The notes under the pieces: generated by a model
The model's database searches: none
What the model was told of the DNA's origin: nothing
Seen by the model: only the letters and a program-made list of their open reading frames with translations
Translations under genes and position numbers: made by a program
NCBI RefSeq assembly: GCF_047263945.1
Contig: NZ_JBLAVB010000008.1
Coordinates: forward strand, 1-64,000
From: Rhodospirillum sp047263945
GTDB lineage: Bacteria; Pseudomonadota; Alphaproteobacteria; Rhodospirillales; Rhodospirillaceae
Reading direction: 5' to 3'
DNA length: 64,000 nt
Part shown: positions 16,112 through 24,056 of the stretch, one piece after another
Layout of the letters: every line of letters starts with the position of its first letter
Position numbering within the stretch: position 1 is the stretch's first letter

Positions 16112-16963
16112 TCAACTCACAACGGTGTTGCGGGATTGGGATTTGGCTTCGTACAGCCGCTTGTCGGCCCGTTCGATCAGATCCGTCGGTCGCAGTCCCG
16201 TCGCCGGACTCATCTCGGCGACGCCGATACTGACGGTCACCCGGCCCAGGGAGGCCATACGATGGGGGATATTGGTATCGTACAACGTCTGGCGTAGCTC
16301 CTCGGCCAAGTCCATGGCACCCTCCAACGTGGTTTCGGGGAGAAGGAGGACGAATTCCTCGCCACCAATACGGGCGGGTAGGTCGGCGGGACGACGGCTG
16401 AACTGGCGCAGGATCTTGCCAAAGGTTCGCAGAACCGCGTCTCCAGCCCCATGGCCATAGTGGTCGTTATAGGCCTTGAAATGGTCCAAATCGCACATGA
16501 TCAGGGAGACCATCACCCCCCCCCTTTGGCACCGCGCCCATTCCTGGCCCAGCATGCCGTCGAACATCCGCCGATTGGCGATCCCGGTCAGGGGGTCTTT
16601 GCGCGCCAAGGCTTCCACTTCCGTATAGCGTTCCAGCCACTGGGTGTCGATCTCGTCGCTATGCTCGGTGATGGTCTGGACCAGGACTTCCAGATCGTCC
16701 TTTTGCCGACTGACGGCATCCAGAACCTCTGCCAGGCGCCGTTCGGCGAAAAGGCGCTCGGACATCTCCGCTCGGAGGCGGTCATTGGCGCTGCTTAGTT
16801 CATTCTCGATCAAGTCCCCATGCTCAATGGCAAGGGACAGGGCGATCTCCAAGTCGCAGTACTGTTGCTGAATGCCAGCCAGGGCCGCGCGTAGCCTGTC
16901 CCGCTCCAATAGGAGATCCTGGTATTCGGGTACTTGGGGTGTATGGCGGGCCTGTTTGGTCAT
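16112..16963 (-). CDS. Diguanylate cyclase with N-terminal coiled-coil stalk (SiaD-like)
   Basis: About 283 residues. The N-terminal 110 or so residues are charged and helical (QDLLLERDRLRAAL, IEHGDLIENELSS), predicting a coiled-coil stalk without membrane segments. The GGDEF domain begins at DPLTGIANRRMFD, carries the active-site sequence GGEEF, and has RPAD five residues before it, the RxxD inhibitory I-site. It therefore should make c-di-GMP with product inhibition. The stalk sequence AIEHGDLIE resembles the stalk that SiaC binds in SiaD. It is the first gene of the operon. Confidence 0.9.
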   Translation of the reverse strand: MTKQARHTPQVPEYQDLLLERDRLRAALAGIQQQYCDLEIALSLAIEHGDLIENELSSANDRLRAEMSERLFAERRLAEVLDAVSRQKDDLEVLVQTITEHSDEIDTQWLERYTEVEALARKDPLTGIANRRMFDGMLGQEWARCQRGGVMVSLIMCDLDHFKAYNDHYGHGAGDAVLRTFGKILRQFSRRPADLPARIGGEEFVLLLPETTLEGAMDLAEELRQTLYDTNIPHRMASLGRVTVSIGVAEMSPATGLRPTDLIERADKRLYEAKSQSRNTVVS

Positions 16964-17101
16964 GGGGACATCATTCCAGCCAAAAGTGGCAAAAATTCTA
17001 GTGGAATCGGTTTCCATCAGCAATAAGACTATCTGTGACAGAGTCTACGTTGGATTTGTTAAGATTCCCCCCCCTCTCCTTCATTTCCATTGAGGTTCCA
17101 T

Positions 17102-17317
17102 ATGGAAAGCGAACTGGACCGTCGTTTGACCGACCTGGAAATCCGTCTGACCCATCACGAGCGGTTGGCCGAGGATCTGTCGGACGTGGTAGCCAGCCAA
17201 GACAAACTCATTGAGCATCTCACTCTCCAGGTGCGCCATCTGGCCAAGCGTCTGCGTGAGGTGGATCCTGGTCCAGACCGGTCGCCCAGCGACGACCGGC
17301 CACCCCCCCACTATTGA
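17102..17317 (+). CDS. slyX: SlyX family protein
   Basis: A 71-residue protein, MESELDRRLTDLEIRL..., forming one long coiled coil (about residues 5-55) with a Pro-rich hydrophilic end (PPPHY). The pattern E.R...LE.RL..HE and LT.QV..L matches SlyX, a small cytoplasmic protein of unknown function. It is convergent with rlmN and the two genes overlap by 7 bases at their ends. Confidence 0.85.
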   Translation: MESELDRRLTDLEIRLTHHERLAEDLSDVVASQDKLIEHLTLQVRHLAKRLREVDPGPDRSPSDDRPPPHY

Positions 17318-18567
17318 GCTGGATCTGTCGCGCTGTGAACCGGTTCCATTGGGGCTGTCGTGTGCTCGTCCGGGATGCCCTGGGCGAGGCGGGCTTTCAT
17401 CAGGCTTTTGCGCTCCCGTTCGGATTCGCTGCGCAACTGGCCACAGGCGGCCAGGATGTCCCGTCCCCGGGGCATGCGGATCGGGGCGGAGTATCCGCCA
17501 TCGTTCAGCAGCGTCGAGAATTTCTCGATGTGGCTGACCGGGGGGCATTCATAATCTGACCCGGGCCAGGGATTGAAGGGAATCAGGTTGAACTTGCAGG
17601 GGATCCCCTCGACCAGCTTGAGGAGTGCACGGGCATCGGCTTCGGAATCGTTCAGGCCCTTGAGCATGACGTATTCAAAGGTGATCCGTCGGGCGTTGTT
17701 CAGGCCCGGATAGGACCGGCAGGCATCCATCAACTCAGCGAGCGGATACTTTTTGTTGATGGGCATGATCTCGTTCCGGACCTCGTCCGTTGCGGCATGC
17801 AGGCTGATCGCCAATTTGACGCCCAATTCCTCGCCACAGCGCCGAATCATGGGCACAACGCCAGAGGTCGAGAGGGTGATGCGTCGTTTCGACAGGGCAA
17901 GACCTTCCCCATCCATGATGATTTTTAGGGCCTTGGCCACATTGTCGTAATTATAAAAGGGTTCTCCCATGCCCATCATGACGATGTTGGAGAGGATTCG
18001 GGTCTCGTCCACGGGAGAGGGCCATTCCCCATAGGCATCCCGGGCGGCCATGAATTGGCCGACGATTTCCGCCGATGTCAGGTTGCGGACCAGCAATTGT
18101 GTGCCCGTATGGCAGAATTTGCAGGTTAAGGTGCAGCCCACCTGTGAGGAGACGCAAAGTGCTCCCCGATCATCCTCGGGAATATAAACTGTCTCGGCTT
18201 CATTGCCATCTGGGAACCGAAGCAGCCATTTGCGCGTTCCGTCCGTGGATCGCTGCTCTCGCGTGACGTCTGGCCGACCGACGACACAGGTGTCGGCCAG
18301 CTTGGCACGAAGGGGCGCGCCCAGACTCGTCATTTTGGAAAAGTCAGTCTCTCCGCGATGATACACCCAGTGCCACAGCTGTTTCGCGCGGAAGGGCTTC
18401 TCTCCCAGAGAGGCGAGAAGATCGGTGAGTTCTTCACGCGACATACCAACGATGTTCACGTGGGGCTCATTTCGCGGTATAACGCGGTGCGGCTTTATAT
18501 CTGTCATGTCGCGTGATATATGTCCGTTCGCTTCGCCGGGAAAGGGTTTTTCCGGTCCTGTCTTCAT
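17311..18567 (-). CDS. rlmN: 23S rRNA/tRNA adenine-C2 methyltransferase RlmN
   Basis: A 418-residue radical SAM enzyme that methylates C2 of A2503 in 23S rRNA and A37 in some tRNAs. The 4Fe-4S motif is CTLTCKFCHTG (CxxxCxxC), preceded by CVSSQVGC; MMGMGEPFYNYDNV and the C-terminal MPRGRDILAACGQL, which holds the methyl-carrying cysteine, are intact. The chosen start gives about 20 residues more than a second possible start (MTDIKPH at 18507). Transcribed away from the following lipoprotein gene. Confidence 0.96.
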   Translation of the reverse strand: MKTGPEKPFPGEANGHISRDMTDIKPHRVIPRNEPHVNIVGMSREELTDLLASLGEKPFRAKQLWHWVYHRGETDFSKMTSLGAPLRAKLADTCVVGRPDVTREQRSTDGTRKWLLRFPDGNEAETVYIPEDDRGALCVSSQVGCTLTCKFCHTGTQLLVRNLTSAEIVGQFMAARDAYGEWPSPVDETRILSNIVMMGMGEPFYNYDNVAKALKIIMDGEGLALSKRRITLSTSGVVPMIRRCGEELGVKLAISLHAATDEVRNEIMPINKKYPLAELMDACRSYPGLNNARRITFEYVMLKGLNDSEADARALLKLVEGIPCKFNLIPFNPWPGSDYECPPVSHIEKFSTLLNDGGYSAPIRMPRGRDILAACGQLRSESERERKSLMKARLAQGIPDEHTTAPMEPVHSATDPAQ

Positions 18568-18766
18568 GGCGTTCCGCTTGCGCTCCGTGGTAAAGGTCCA
18601 TTGGGATAGTTAGATGGAAACGATGGTTGGGATCATCCATTTTTATTCCAGGGTCTCATATGTCACGGGAAACGATCATATTTGTTAATCTGGGTCACGG
18701 GGTGCCACGTTACGTCATGACGGGGTTTGTCCGCCGTAATCGAGGTGATGGAGGAGAATTATCGCT

Positions 18767-19570
18767 ATGCTCAAAAATGTCCTGATGAGTGTCGCTGCGG
18801 CCGGTCTGCTGTCCGCTTGCGCCGATGTTTGGAACTATGAGGAAGTCGGTTCCATGAACAACATGGGAACTGCCTTCGACGCTGCCCTGCAGGAAGACTA
18901 TGTTGCCCTGGCCGCCCACGAACGTGGGTATGGCGATTGGGACAGCACCGCCTACTACACTCAGAAGGCCAAGGCTGCTGCTATGGGTGAGACCCCGGCT
19001 CCGACCGCCATCGAGGAGCGGGATCTGGGTGCGTACACCGACGAGCTGACCGGCGCCCGCGCCGATCTGATGGCTGTTCTGGAAGCTGGCGCTCCGGCCG
19101 CTAATCCGGACATGGCTGCCATGGCTCAAAGCAGCTTCGATTGCTGGGCCGAGGAAGCCGAAGAAGACCGCCAGCCGACCCACATCGCGGAGTGCAAGCA
19201 GAACTTCGAAATCGCGATGAACGCCCTGGTGGTTGAGGAAGTCTCCTTCCAGGTTTATTTCGGTCTGGACAGCTCCCGCCTGAGCGCCGAAGCCGAAGCT
19301 ACCCTGAACGAAGCGTCCCAGCTCTTTATGACCGGTGCTCCGGCCCGCGTCGTGGTGATCGGTTATACGGATACCTCCGGTCCGGCTGACTACAACATCC
19401 TGCTGTCCCAGCGTCGCGCTGAGTCCGTCGCCCGGGCCCTGGCCCAACGTGGTATCGCGTCCGAGGTCATGACCCTGGAGGCCTATGGTGAAGAGCGTCT
19501 GGCCGTTCCCACCGCCGATGGTGTGGTCGAGAAGTTGAACCGTCGCGTGGAAATCATCTTCAAGGGCTAA
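18767..19570 (+). CDS. OmpA-family outer-membrane lipoprotein
   Basis: A 267-residue protein with a lipoprotein signal peptide ending in the lipobox LLSAC (Cys18). A variable central region (residues 30-150) is followed by an OmpA/MotB peptidoglycan-binding domain: FQVYFGLDSSRLSAEAE, VVIGYTDTSG, LSQRRAESVARAL and GEERLAVPT, ending NRRVEIIF. The conserved Asp and Arg that hold diaminopimelate are present. It likely tethers the outer membrane to peptidoglycan, Pal-like, but it is not next to tol-pal genes. Codon use is strongly biased towards preferred codons, suggesting high expression. A terminator follows. Confidence 0.9.
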   Translation: MLKNVLMSVAAAGLLSACADVWNYEEVGSMNNMGTAFDAALQEDYVALAAHERGYGDWDSTAYYTQKAKAAAMGETPAPTAIEERDLGAYTDELTGARADLMAVLEAGAPAANPDMAAMAQSSFDCWAEEAEEDRQPTHIAECKQNFEIAMNALVVEEVSFQVYFGLDSSRLSAEAEATLNEASQLFMTGAPARVVVIGYTDTSGPADYNILLSQRRAESVARALAQRGIASEVMTLEAYGEERLAVPTADGVVEKLNRRVEIIFKG

Positions 19571-19622
19571 GGCCTGAGAGCAAGGTGTACGGATCCTTGG
19601 ATCTGAGACCTTCGACAGGAAG

Positions 19623-19655
19623 CGGCGCGTCCCCCAGGGCGCGCCGTTTTCTGTT
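19623..19655 (+). terminator. Intrinsic terminator of the OmpA-like lipoprotein gene
   Basis: A 7-bp stem CGGCGCG / CGCGCCG with a 10-base loop, followed directly by GTTTTCTGTT. It lies about 50 bases past the stop codon on the same strand. Confidence 0.8.
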
Positions 19656-19807
19656 GGGGGGGCTTTTGCCGCCCCTATGGTGTTGTGGGGGCTTGGCGGC
19701 TATCCCCAGGGCCATCGGGGCCAAATGGGGGCTTCGGTGGGCTGTGGGCCTGTAGGAGGCTCTTCCGGGGGGTGATGCCAAGGTGCGGTGAGTTTGGCGC
19801 ATTGGCC

Positions 19808-19870
19808 CCAGAGTATTCCGGGATCAAGTTTGGTCGCAAAACGACCCAACTTGATCCCGGAATACTCTGG
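19808..19870. repeat. 63-bp near-perfect palindrome
   Basis: Two 29-base arms (starting CCAGAGTATTCCGGGATC) match at 28 of 29 positions around a 5-base CAAAA loop. The arm sequence recurs in diverged form at 9326-9347, 9511-9532 and 9566-9592, so it is a family motif rather than a chance terminator. It lies between the lipoprotein gene and tRNA-Arg. As RNA it would form a very stable hairpin on either strand but lacks a T-run. Confidence 0.85.
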
Positions 19871-19920
19871 CAAACGAAACAGGGGCCGAAGCATTGCTTC
19901 GACCCCTGATCTTGGGAAAC

Positions 19921-19997
19921 TGGTGCGCCCGAAGAGATTCGAACTCCTAGCCTTCTGATTCGTAGTCAGATGCTCTATCCAGTTGAGCTACGGGCGC
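19921..19997 (-). tRNA. tRNA-Arg (anticodon ACG)
   Basis: On the minus strand a 77-base cloverleaf: acceptor GCGCCCG pairs with CGGGCGC; the D arm has AGCTCAACTGGATAGAGC; the anticodon loop CTACGAA has anticodon ACG on a TCTGA/TCAGA stem; the T arm has GTTCGAATC; the encoded CCA end lies at 19921-19923. ACG is read as ICG after deamination and decodes CGU, CGC and CGA. Confidence 0.96.
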
Positions 19998-20435
19998 ATA
20001 TTTGTTCCCAGTCCTAACCTACTGTAATTGCGACCCTGTCACCTGAGCCGCTGTTTTTCCCGATCCGCCGGAGCGTCTGTCTCGTCGGGAGGCCGGATAT
20101 GTATCCGAACAGAATGGGGCGTGCAAGAAAATTCGGTCGCAAGCTGGATATTTTTTTCTGTGGCACCCTGTCGGGAGAAAAACCTTGGAAAGGCAAGCCA
20201 AACACACGGGGTTCAGGTCAAAACCCGCTTGTGAGCCCATAGGCCTTTGAGTACACTGCGGCAATCCAAATCCAAGCTGATCTAGTGAGTTTCCGGATAA
20301 TAAGAAAAGTGCATGAATTCCAGGCGACCTGTGGATTTCTTGGTTCATCCAGGAAAGAACTAGGCCGGGCTTCGGCGGATGGAAGCGGAATCGGGTGATG
20401 GACGCGTTCTTGCCCTGGGGAAAAGGTTTTTGTCG
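19998..20435. other. 438-bp intergenic stretch without recognised gene
   Basis: Between tRNA-Arg and the next lipoprotein gene. Short open frames exist but none has a convincing ribosome-binding site or family likeness. It probably carries the tRNA promoter (minus strand) and the lipoprotein promoter (plus strand). GGGGAAAAGG at about 20417-20426 is the ribosome-binding site of the lipoprotein gene. Confidence 0.5.
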
Positions 20436-21545
20436 ATGGCGCTCATGAATTTGAAAAGTTTGACTGTTTTAGCGGCTGTGACCGCTCTCGCTGCCTGTGA
20501 CTCGGCGACGAATACCCTTTTCCCATCTCTTGGAGGGTCTTCATCTTACCAAGGGTCGGGATTCTATTCGGGAGGGGATGGTCCGCCGCAGCTCGGAAAT
20601 ACATACTTTGAACCCGATGGGGTCTCGCCAGGCTCGCCGACCGGGACCTTCGTGGGACAGAAGGTTCAGGCATATCGAGCTGAGTTGAGTCAACTGCAGG
20701 AAAATATTCGGGCAGAAAACACTCAGCTTCAGGCTTTGCGGACCAAGACCATCCAGGACAGCAACGCCTACCACGAGAACGTGGCGAGCATGCGGGCGCG
20801 TTTGCAGGTGGGAACGACGCCGAGTAACCCGGTTCTGATGAACCGCTGGGAGGCGGCTCAGGGGCAGTTGGCGTCGATTAATCAGGATGTTGTCCTGATG
20901 GATCAACTGGCCCAGATGATTACCGTCAATCAAGCGACCTCCAACTATTTGCTGGACGGGATCCGCGGATCCTTCGCTATTCCGGGCGCCGTTGACGAGG
21001 ATCATCGTCAGTTGCGAATCCTGGAAGACGAGACCCAGCAGACGGCAGTGCTCGTTGATCGCCTGCTGAATGAGTTGACCAGCGACATTCGCCGTCAGAC
21101 CGCTTATGTGCTGGCGGAGAAGGGGAACTTGGGCACTATGGCTGTTGCCATCAAGAATGGTCAGCTCTTTGGTTCCAACACGGCACCGGGTGGGTATAGT
21201 TCGTCCTCTTCTCTCGGTTCCGGTGGCGGGTATGGTCAGATGGCGAGCAGACAGCCGATGGCAGGCACCATGGGCATGGGTGCGCCTTTGGTGGTGATCC
21301 GTTTTGATCGCCCCAATGTTGCCTTCGAGCAGCCCCTCGCCAATGCTGTCCGCTCCACTCTGTTGCAGAATCCGGATGCCGTTTTCGATGTGGTGGTTGC
21401 TTCAGGTGGCGCCACGAGCGCTGCCTCTCGTGGCGCCGAACGGGTCGTGTCGATTCTTAATCGGGCCGGAGTGGGCGGGGATCGTATTTCCGTTAACGCT
21501 GCCAATTCCGGTGGTTCCGATGAGGTTCGGGTCTTCGCGCGATAG
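20436..21545 (+). CDS. Outer-membrane lipoprotein with coiled-coil region, unknown function
   Basis: A 369-residue protein with a lipoprotein signal peptide and lipobox ALAAC. After a Ser/Gly-rich stretch (residues 30-70) comes a helical, Gln-rich region (YRAELSQLQENIRAEN, QLQALRTKTIQDS) likely to be coiled coil, a Gly/Ser linker, and a C-terminal domain with VVIRFDRPNVAFEQPL and VVASGG...ERVVSILNRAGVG that looks OmpA-like in layout without its full motif. The start at 20436 follows GGGGAAAAGG at good spacing. It probably is a periplasm-facing envelope protein. No operon partner is seen. Confidence 0.7.
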   Translation: MALMNLKSLTVLAAVTALAACDSATNTLFPSLGGSSSYQGSGFYSGGDGPPQLGNTYFEPDGVSPGSPTGTFVGQKVQAYRAELSQLQENIRAENTQLQALRTKTIQDSNAYHENVASMRARLQVGTTPSNPVLMNRWEAAQGQLASINQDVVLMDQLAQMITVNQATSNYLLDGIRGSFAIPGAVDEDHRQLRILEDETQQTAVLVDRLLNELTSDIRRQTAYVLAEKGNLGTMAVAIKNGQLFGSNTAPGGYSSSSSLGSGGGYGQMASRQPMAGTMGMGAPLVVIRFDRPNVAFEQPLANAVRSTLLQNPDAVFDVVVASGGATSAASRGAERVVSILNRAGVGGDRISVNAANSGGSDEVRVFAR

Positions 21546-21586
21546 GGGGCGTATCGTTCGATCCTTGGACAAGGGATGATGTGTCA

Positions 21587-21750
21587 TACCAAGGTGCGGC
21601 GAGTTTCACTCCCCCGAACCTTGGAACGGTCCAGTGCCCACCGTGCCTTATGGCGCGCAAAAGCCCACCGTGCCTTATGGCGCGCGAAAGCCCGCCTAGC
21701 GTTTGAATGCAAGAAAAACGGCATAGGGGGGCAGTCCGTGTCGCTTGGTA
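21587..21750 (+). mobile_element. MITE-like element, decayed copy (TACCAAG ends)
   Basis: A 164-bp element with TACCAAG at the left end and CTTGGTA at the right. It shares GTGCGG(C/T)GAGTTT and the GCGCCTTATGGCGCG-type core with the three full copies, but has point changes and an internal duplication of a roughly 27-bp unit (CCACCGTGCCTTATGGCGCG). The flanking trinucleotides TCA and TAA no longer match exactly, consistent with an old insertion. Confidence 0.75.
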
Positions 21751-21829
21751 TAAGGTTGAAGTGAAAAGCGCCGCTCAGTGATGGGTGGCGCTTTGTTTTG
21801 ATGGATGCGCAAAACCGCGAGACGACGGT

Positions 21830-21999
21830 CACAGGACACGACACTGTCTTGTCCTTTTTGGGCGATTGCCCAAGCCCATTTGGGGGCTAATGCCCCCAAA
21901 CCCCCCCTTTTTTTAGCCTGGGGTCTGGGGCCTTTCGGCCCCAGTGGGGGACGGGGCAAAGCCCCGTGACGGGAAAACACCCTCTGTCGTGTCCCGTGG
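21830..21999 (+). repeat. Dispersed three-hairpin repeat, copy 2
   Basis: About 170 bp, the longest copy. It has the same three hairpins as copy 1 in the same order, plus an extra GGGGGCTAATGCCCCC stem in the first spacer. Ends are inverted: GGACACGACA on the left against TGTCGTGTCC on the right. It abuts the 3' end of the gamma-glutamyltransferase gene. Confidence 0.8.
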
Positions 22000-22017
22000 A
22001 CGACGGCGGATGTATTG

Positions 22018-23610
22018 CTACCAAGCGGCCACGGTTCCATCAGACCGGGGGTCGGAGGCCCCTTCCATGGTGCCATCCGTATGGAGGACCAGGGCCCCGG
22101 CGTGGCCCATGATTTCGTCGAAGGGAGCGACCATGGTCAAAGCGTGTCCCTTCGCACGCAGGGCATCCAGGATGGTACTGTCGAAGCGATCTTCCACCTT
22201 TAGATCGTCCGCCGGGCCACTCCAGCTTCTCCCCAGGGCCCAGCGGGGGGCGGTGATGGCCGCTTGGAGGTCCTGACCAAACAGGGCGTGACGGGCAAAG
22301 ATGGTCGCCATGGTTTGAGGCTGGCCGTCCCCCCCCATCGTGCCAAAGGCCATGACACGGCCATCCCGGAGCTTGGCCAGCGCTGGGTTGAGGGTGTGAA
22401 ACGGCTTCCGTCCAGGGGTTAGCGGATTGATGGATTGAGGATTGAGCGAGAAGGCAAAGCCACGGTTATGCCAAAGGACACCCGTATTTTTCAGGACGAC
22501 ACCCGATCCGAAGGCTTGATAGACGCTTTGTATGAAGCTGACAGTCCGGCCTTCGCTGTCGACTGCAGCCATCCAAATGGTGTCACCATCCGTGGACAGG
22601 GGCGGCCAAGGACCGGCGTGATTGGGATTGGTCTGGGCCGATAAGCCATCAAGGACTTGACCCGACAGGTAGGTTGCAGCGTGGACCCCCATGAAGCGGG
22701 GGTCGCAAATCTTATCGTCTCGGACCCGATAGGCGATTTTTGATGCTTCGACCATGGCGTGGATAAACTCCGCGCCTTCTGCGGACTTTATACCTGCGCG
22801 TTGGAACAAGCCTAAAAGCATCAAGGTGGTTAACCCCTGGGTCGGTGGGGGCGTGCCGTGGACGACGGCATTGTCGAGTGCCAGGGCCAGGGGGCGTCGG
22901 CGGACCGACCGGTGACGGGCCAAGTCTTCTGCGGTGACGGGGCAACCTGCGTCCTTTAAATCGGTGGCCACGACCTGACCCACAGAGCCCCGATAGAAGC
23001 TGTCGAGCCCTTCCCGCGCAAGGATTTCCAAGGTATCGGCCAGGGCTGGATTGCGTTGGACGGCTCCAGCTTTGGGGACGCGACCATCCGGGGAAAGGAA
23101 CTGGGCGGAAAATCCTGGTTGGTCCTTCACCGCGCCTAGGACGCGACGGAGGGCCCGTTCCTGGGAATGGGAGACGGAGAACCCGTCCCGGGCCAAGGTG
23201 ATAGCCTCAGTCACCAGGCGGGATAGGGGAAGGGTTCCCCCCCAACGCAGGGACAGATCCAAGGCGGACTGCCAACCGGACAGGGTGCCAGCTACCGTGC
23301 AGGCGGCTAAGGGGCCTTGGGCTGGGACCTTGGTTTGTCCCTTTTCCTTATAGGCCTCGATTGTCGCCAATGCGCCTGCAGCGCCGCTGGCGTCGATGGA
23401 AACGGGAGGGCGACCCGGTTCATGGATGATCCAGAAGCCGTCGCCGCCGATCCCATTCATGTGGGGGTAGACAACGGCGCAGGTGCTTGCTGCGGCGATC
23501 ATCGCCTCGATGGCATTTCCCCCTTCGCGCAAAATGGCGAGTCCCGCCTGTGCGGCGAGGTGATGGGGTGCGGTCACCATGCCGCGTCTGGCCAACCTGG
23601 ACGTCAGCAT
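22018..23610 (-). CDS. Gamma-glutamyltransferase family protein (Ntn hydrolase), no signal peptide
   Basis: A 530-residue protein. Family marks are the N-terminal HHLAAQAGLAILREGGNAIEA (quoted part: AGLAILREGGNAIEA), GIGGDGFWIIHEPG and the catalytic threonine in DGDTIWMAAVD, where the proenzyme would cut itself into two subunits; GTMGGDGQPQTM near the end lines the active site. Classic periplasmic GGT has a signal peptide; none is visible here, so this is likely a cytoplasmic acylase or amidohydrolase relative. The start at 23610 follows AAGGAAGAA. The substrate cannot be named. Confidence 0.85.
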   Translation of the reverse strand: MLTSRLARRGMVTAPHHLAAQAGLAILREGGNAIEAMIAAASTCAVVYPHMNGIGGDGFWIIHEPGRPPVSIDASGAAGALATIEAYKEKGQTKVPAQGPLAACTVAGTLSGWQSALDLSLRWGGTLPLSRLVTEAITLARDGFSVSHSQERALRRVLGAVKDQPGFSAQFLSPDGRVPKAGAVQRNPALADTLEILAREGLDSFYRGSVGQVVATDLKDAGCPVTAEDLARHRSVRRRPLALALDNAVVHGTPPPTQGLTTLMLLGLFQRAGIKSAEGAEFIHAMVEASKIAYRVRDDKICDPRFMGVHAATYLSGQVLDGLSAQTNPNHAGPWPPLSTDGDTIWMAAVDSEGRTVSFIQSVYQAFGSGVVLKNTGVLWHNRGFAFSLNPQSINPLTPGRKPFHTLNPALAKLRDGRVMAFGTMGGDGQPQTMATIFARHALFGQDLQAAITAPRWALGRSWSGPADDLKVEDRFDSTILDALRAKGHALTMVAPFDEIMGHAGALVLHTDGTMEGASDPRSDGTVAAW

Positions 23611-23714
23611 TGCTAGTTCTTCCTTGAAAGAAAACAAAACAAAGAGGGCTTATAATCCCCGAGGGCTGGGGATGCGTCCAGATCAAACCGTATGAAATGT
23701 GAAACAGGGACTGA

Positions 23715-23850
23715 TACCAAGGTGCGGTGAGTTTGACACACCGCACCTTGGAAGCGGCCAAGTGGCCGCCGCGCCTTATGGCGCGTAAAAGCCCGCCTGG
23801 CGTTTGAACGCAAGAAAAGCGGCCAGGGTTTCAACACGCGCCGCTTGGTA
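23715..23850 (+). mobile_element. MITE-like element, full copy (136 bp)
   Basis: Perfect 7-bp terminal inverted repeats TACCAAG / CTTGGTA, flanked by a TGA target duplication (23712-23714 and 23851-23853). The left end folds into a long hairpin (CCAAGGTGCGGTG / CACCGCACCTTGG), and the middle holds GCGCCTTATGGCGC. No coding capacity. It lies between the gamma-glutamyltransferase gene and gpt. Confidence 0.88.
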
Positions 23851-24056
23851 TGAGTGGATAATGGGCCCTGAATTCAATCTTCTGTATGACGTGGTACCAT
23901 GGGAGCGAGAGGGGGGCAGTTTTCCGACCAACCGGTCGTCTGGGGGTGTCTTCTGCCGGGGTGCTCCTTGCCATTGCTCCCGTAGCATGGACCGGAGTAC
24001 AACCTTCCCCTCGTTTCGTTCCATCCGATTTGACACATTCCAAGGAAGCCCTCTCC

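Noticed and set aside
13103..16963. A classical sigma-B type stress module (RsbU/V/W with sigma factor)
   Set aside because: No sigma factor gene is present and the output gene is a diguanylate cyclase; the Sia-type arrangement fits better.
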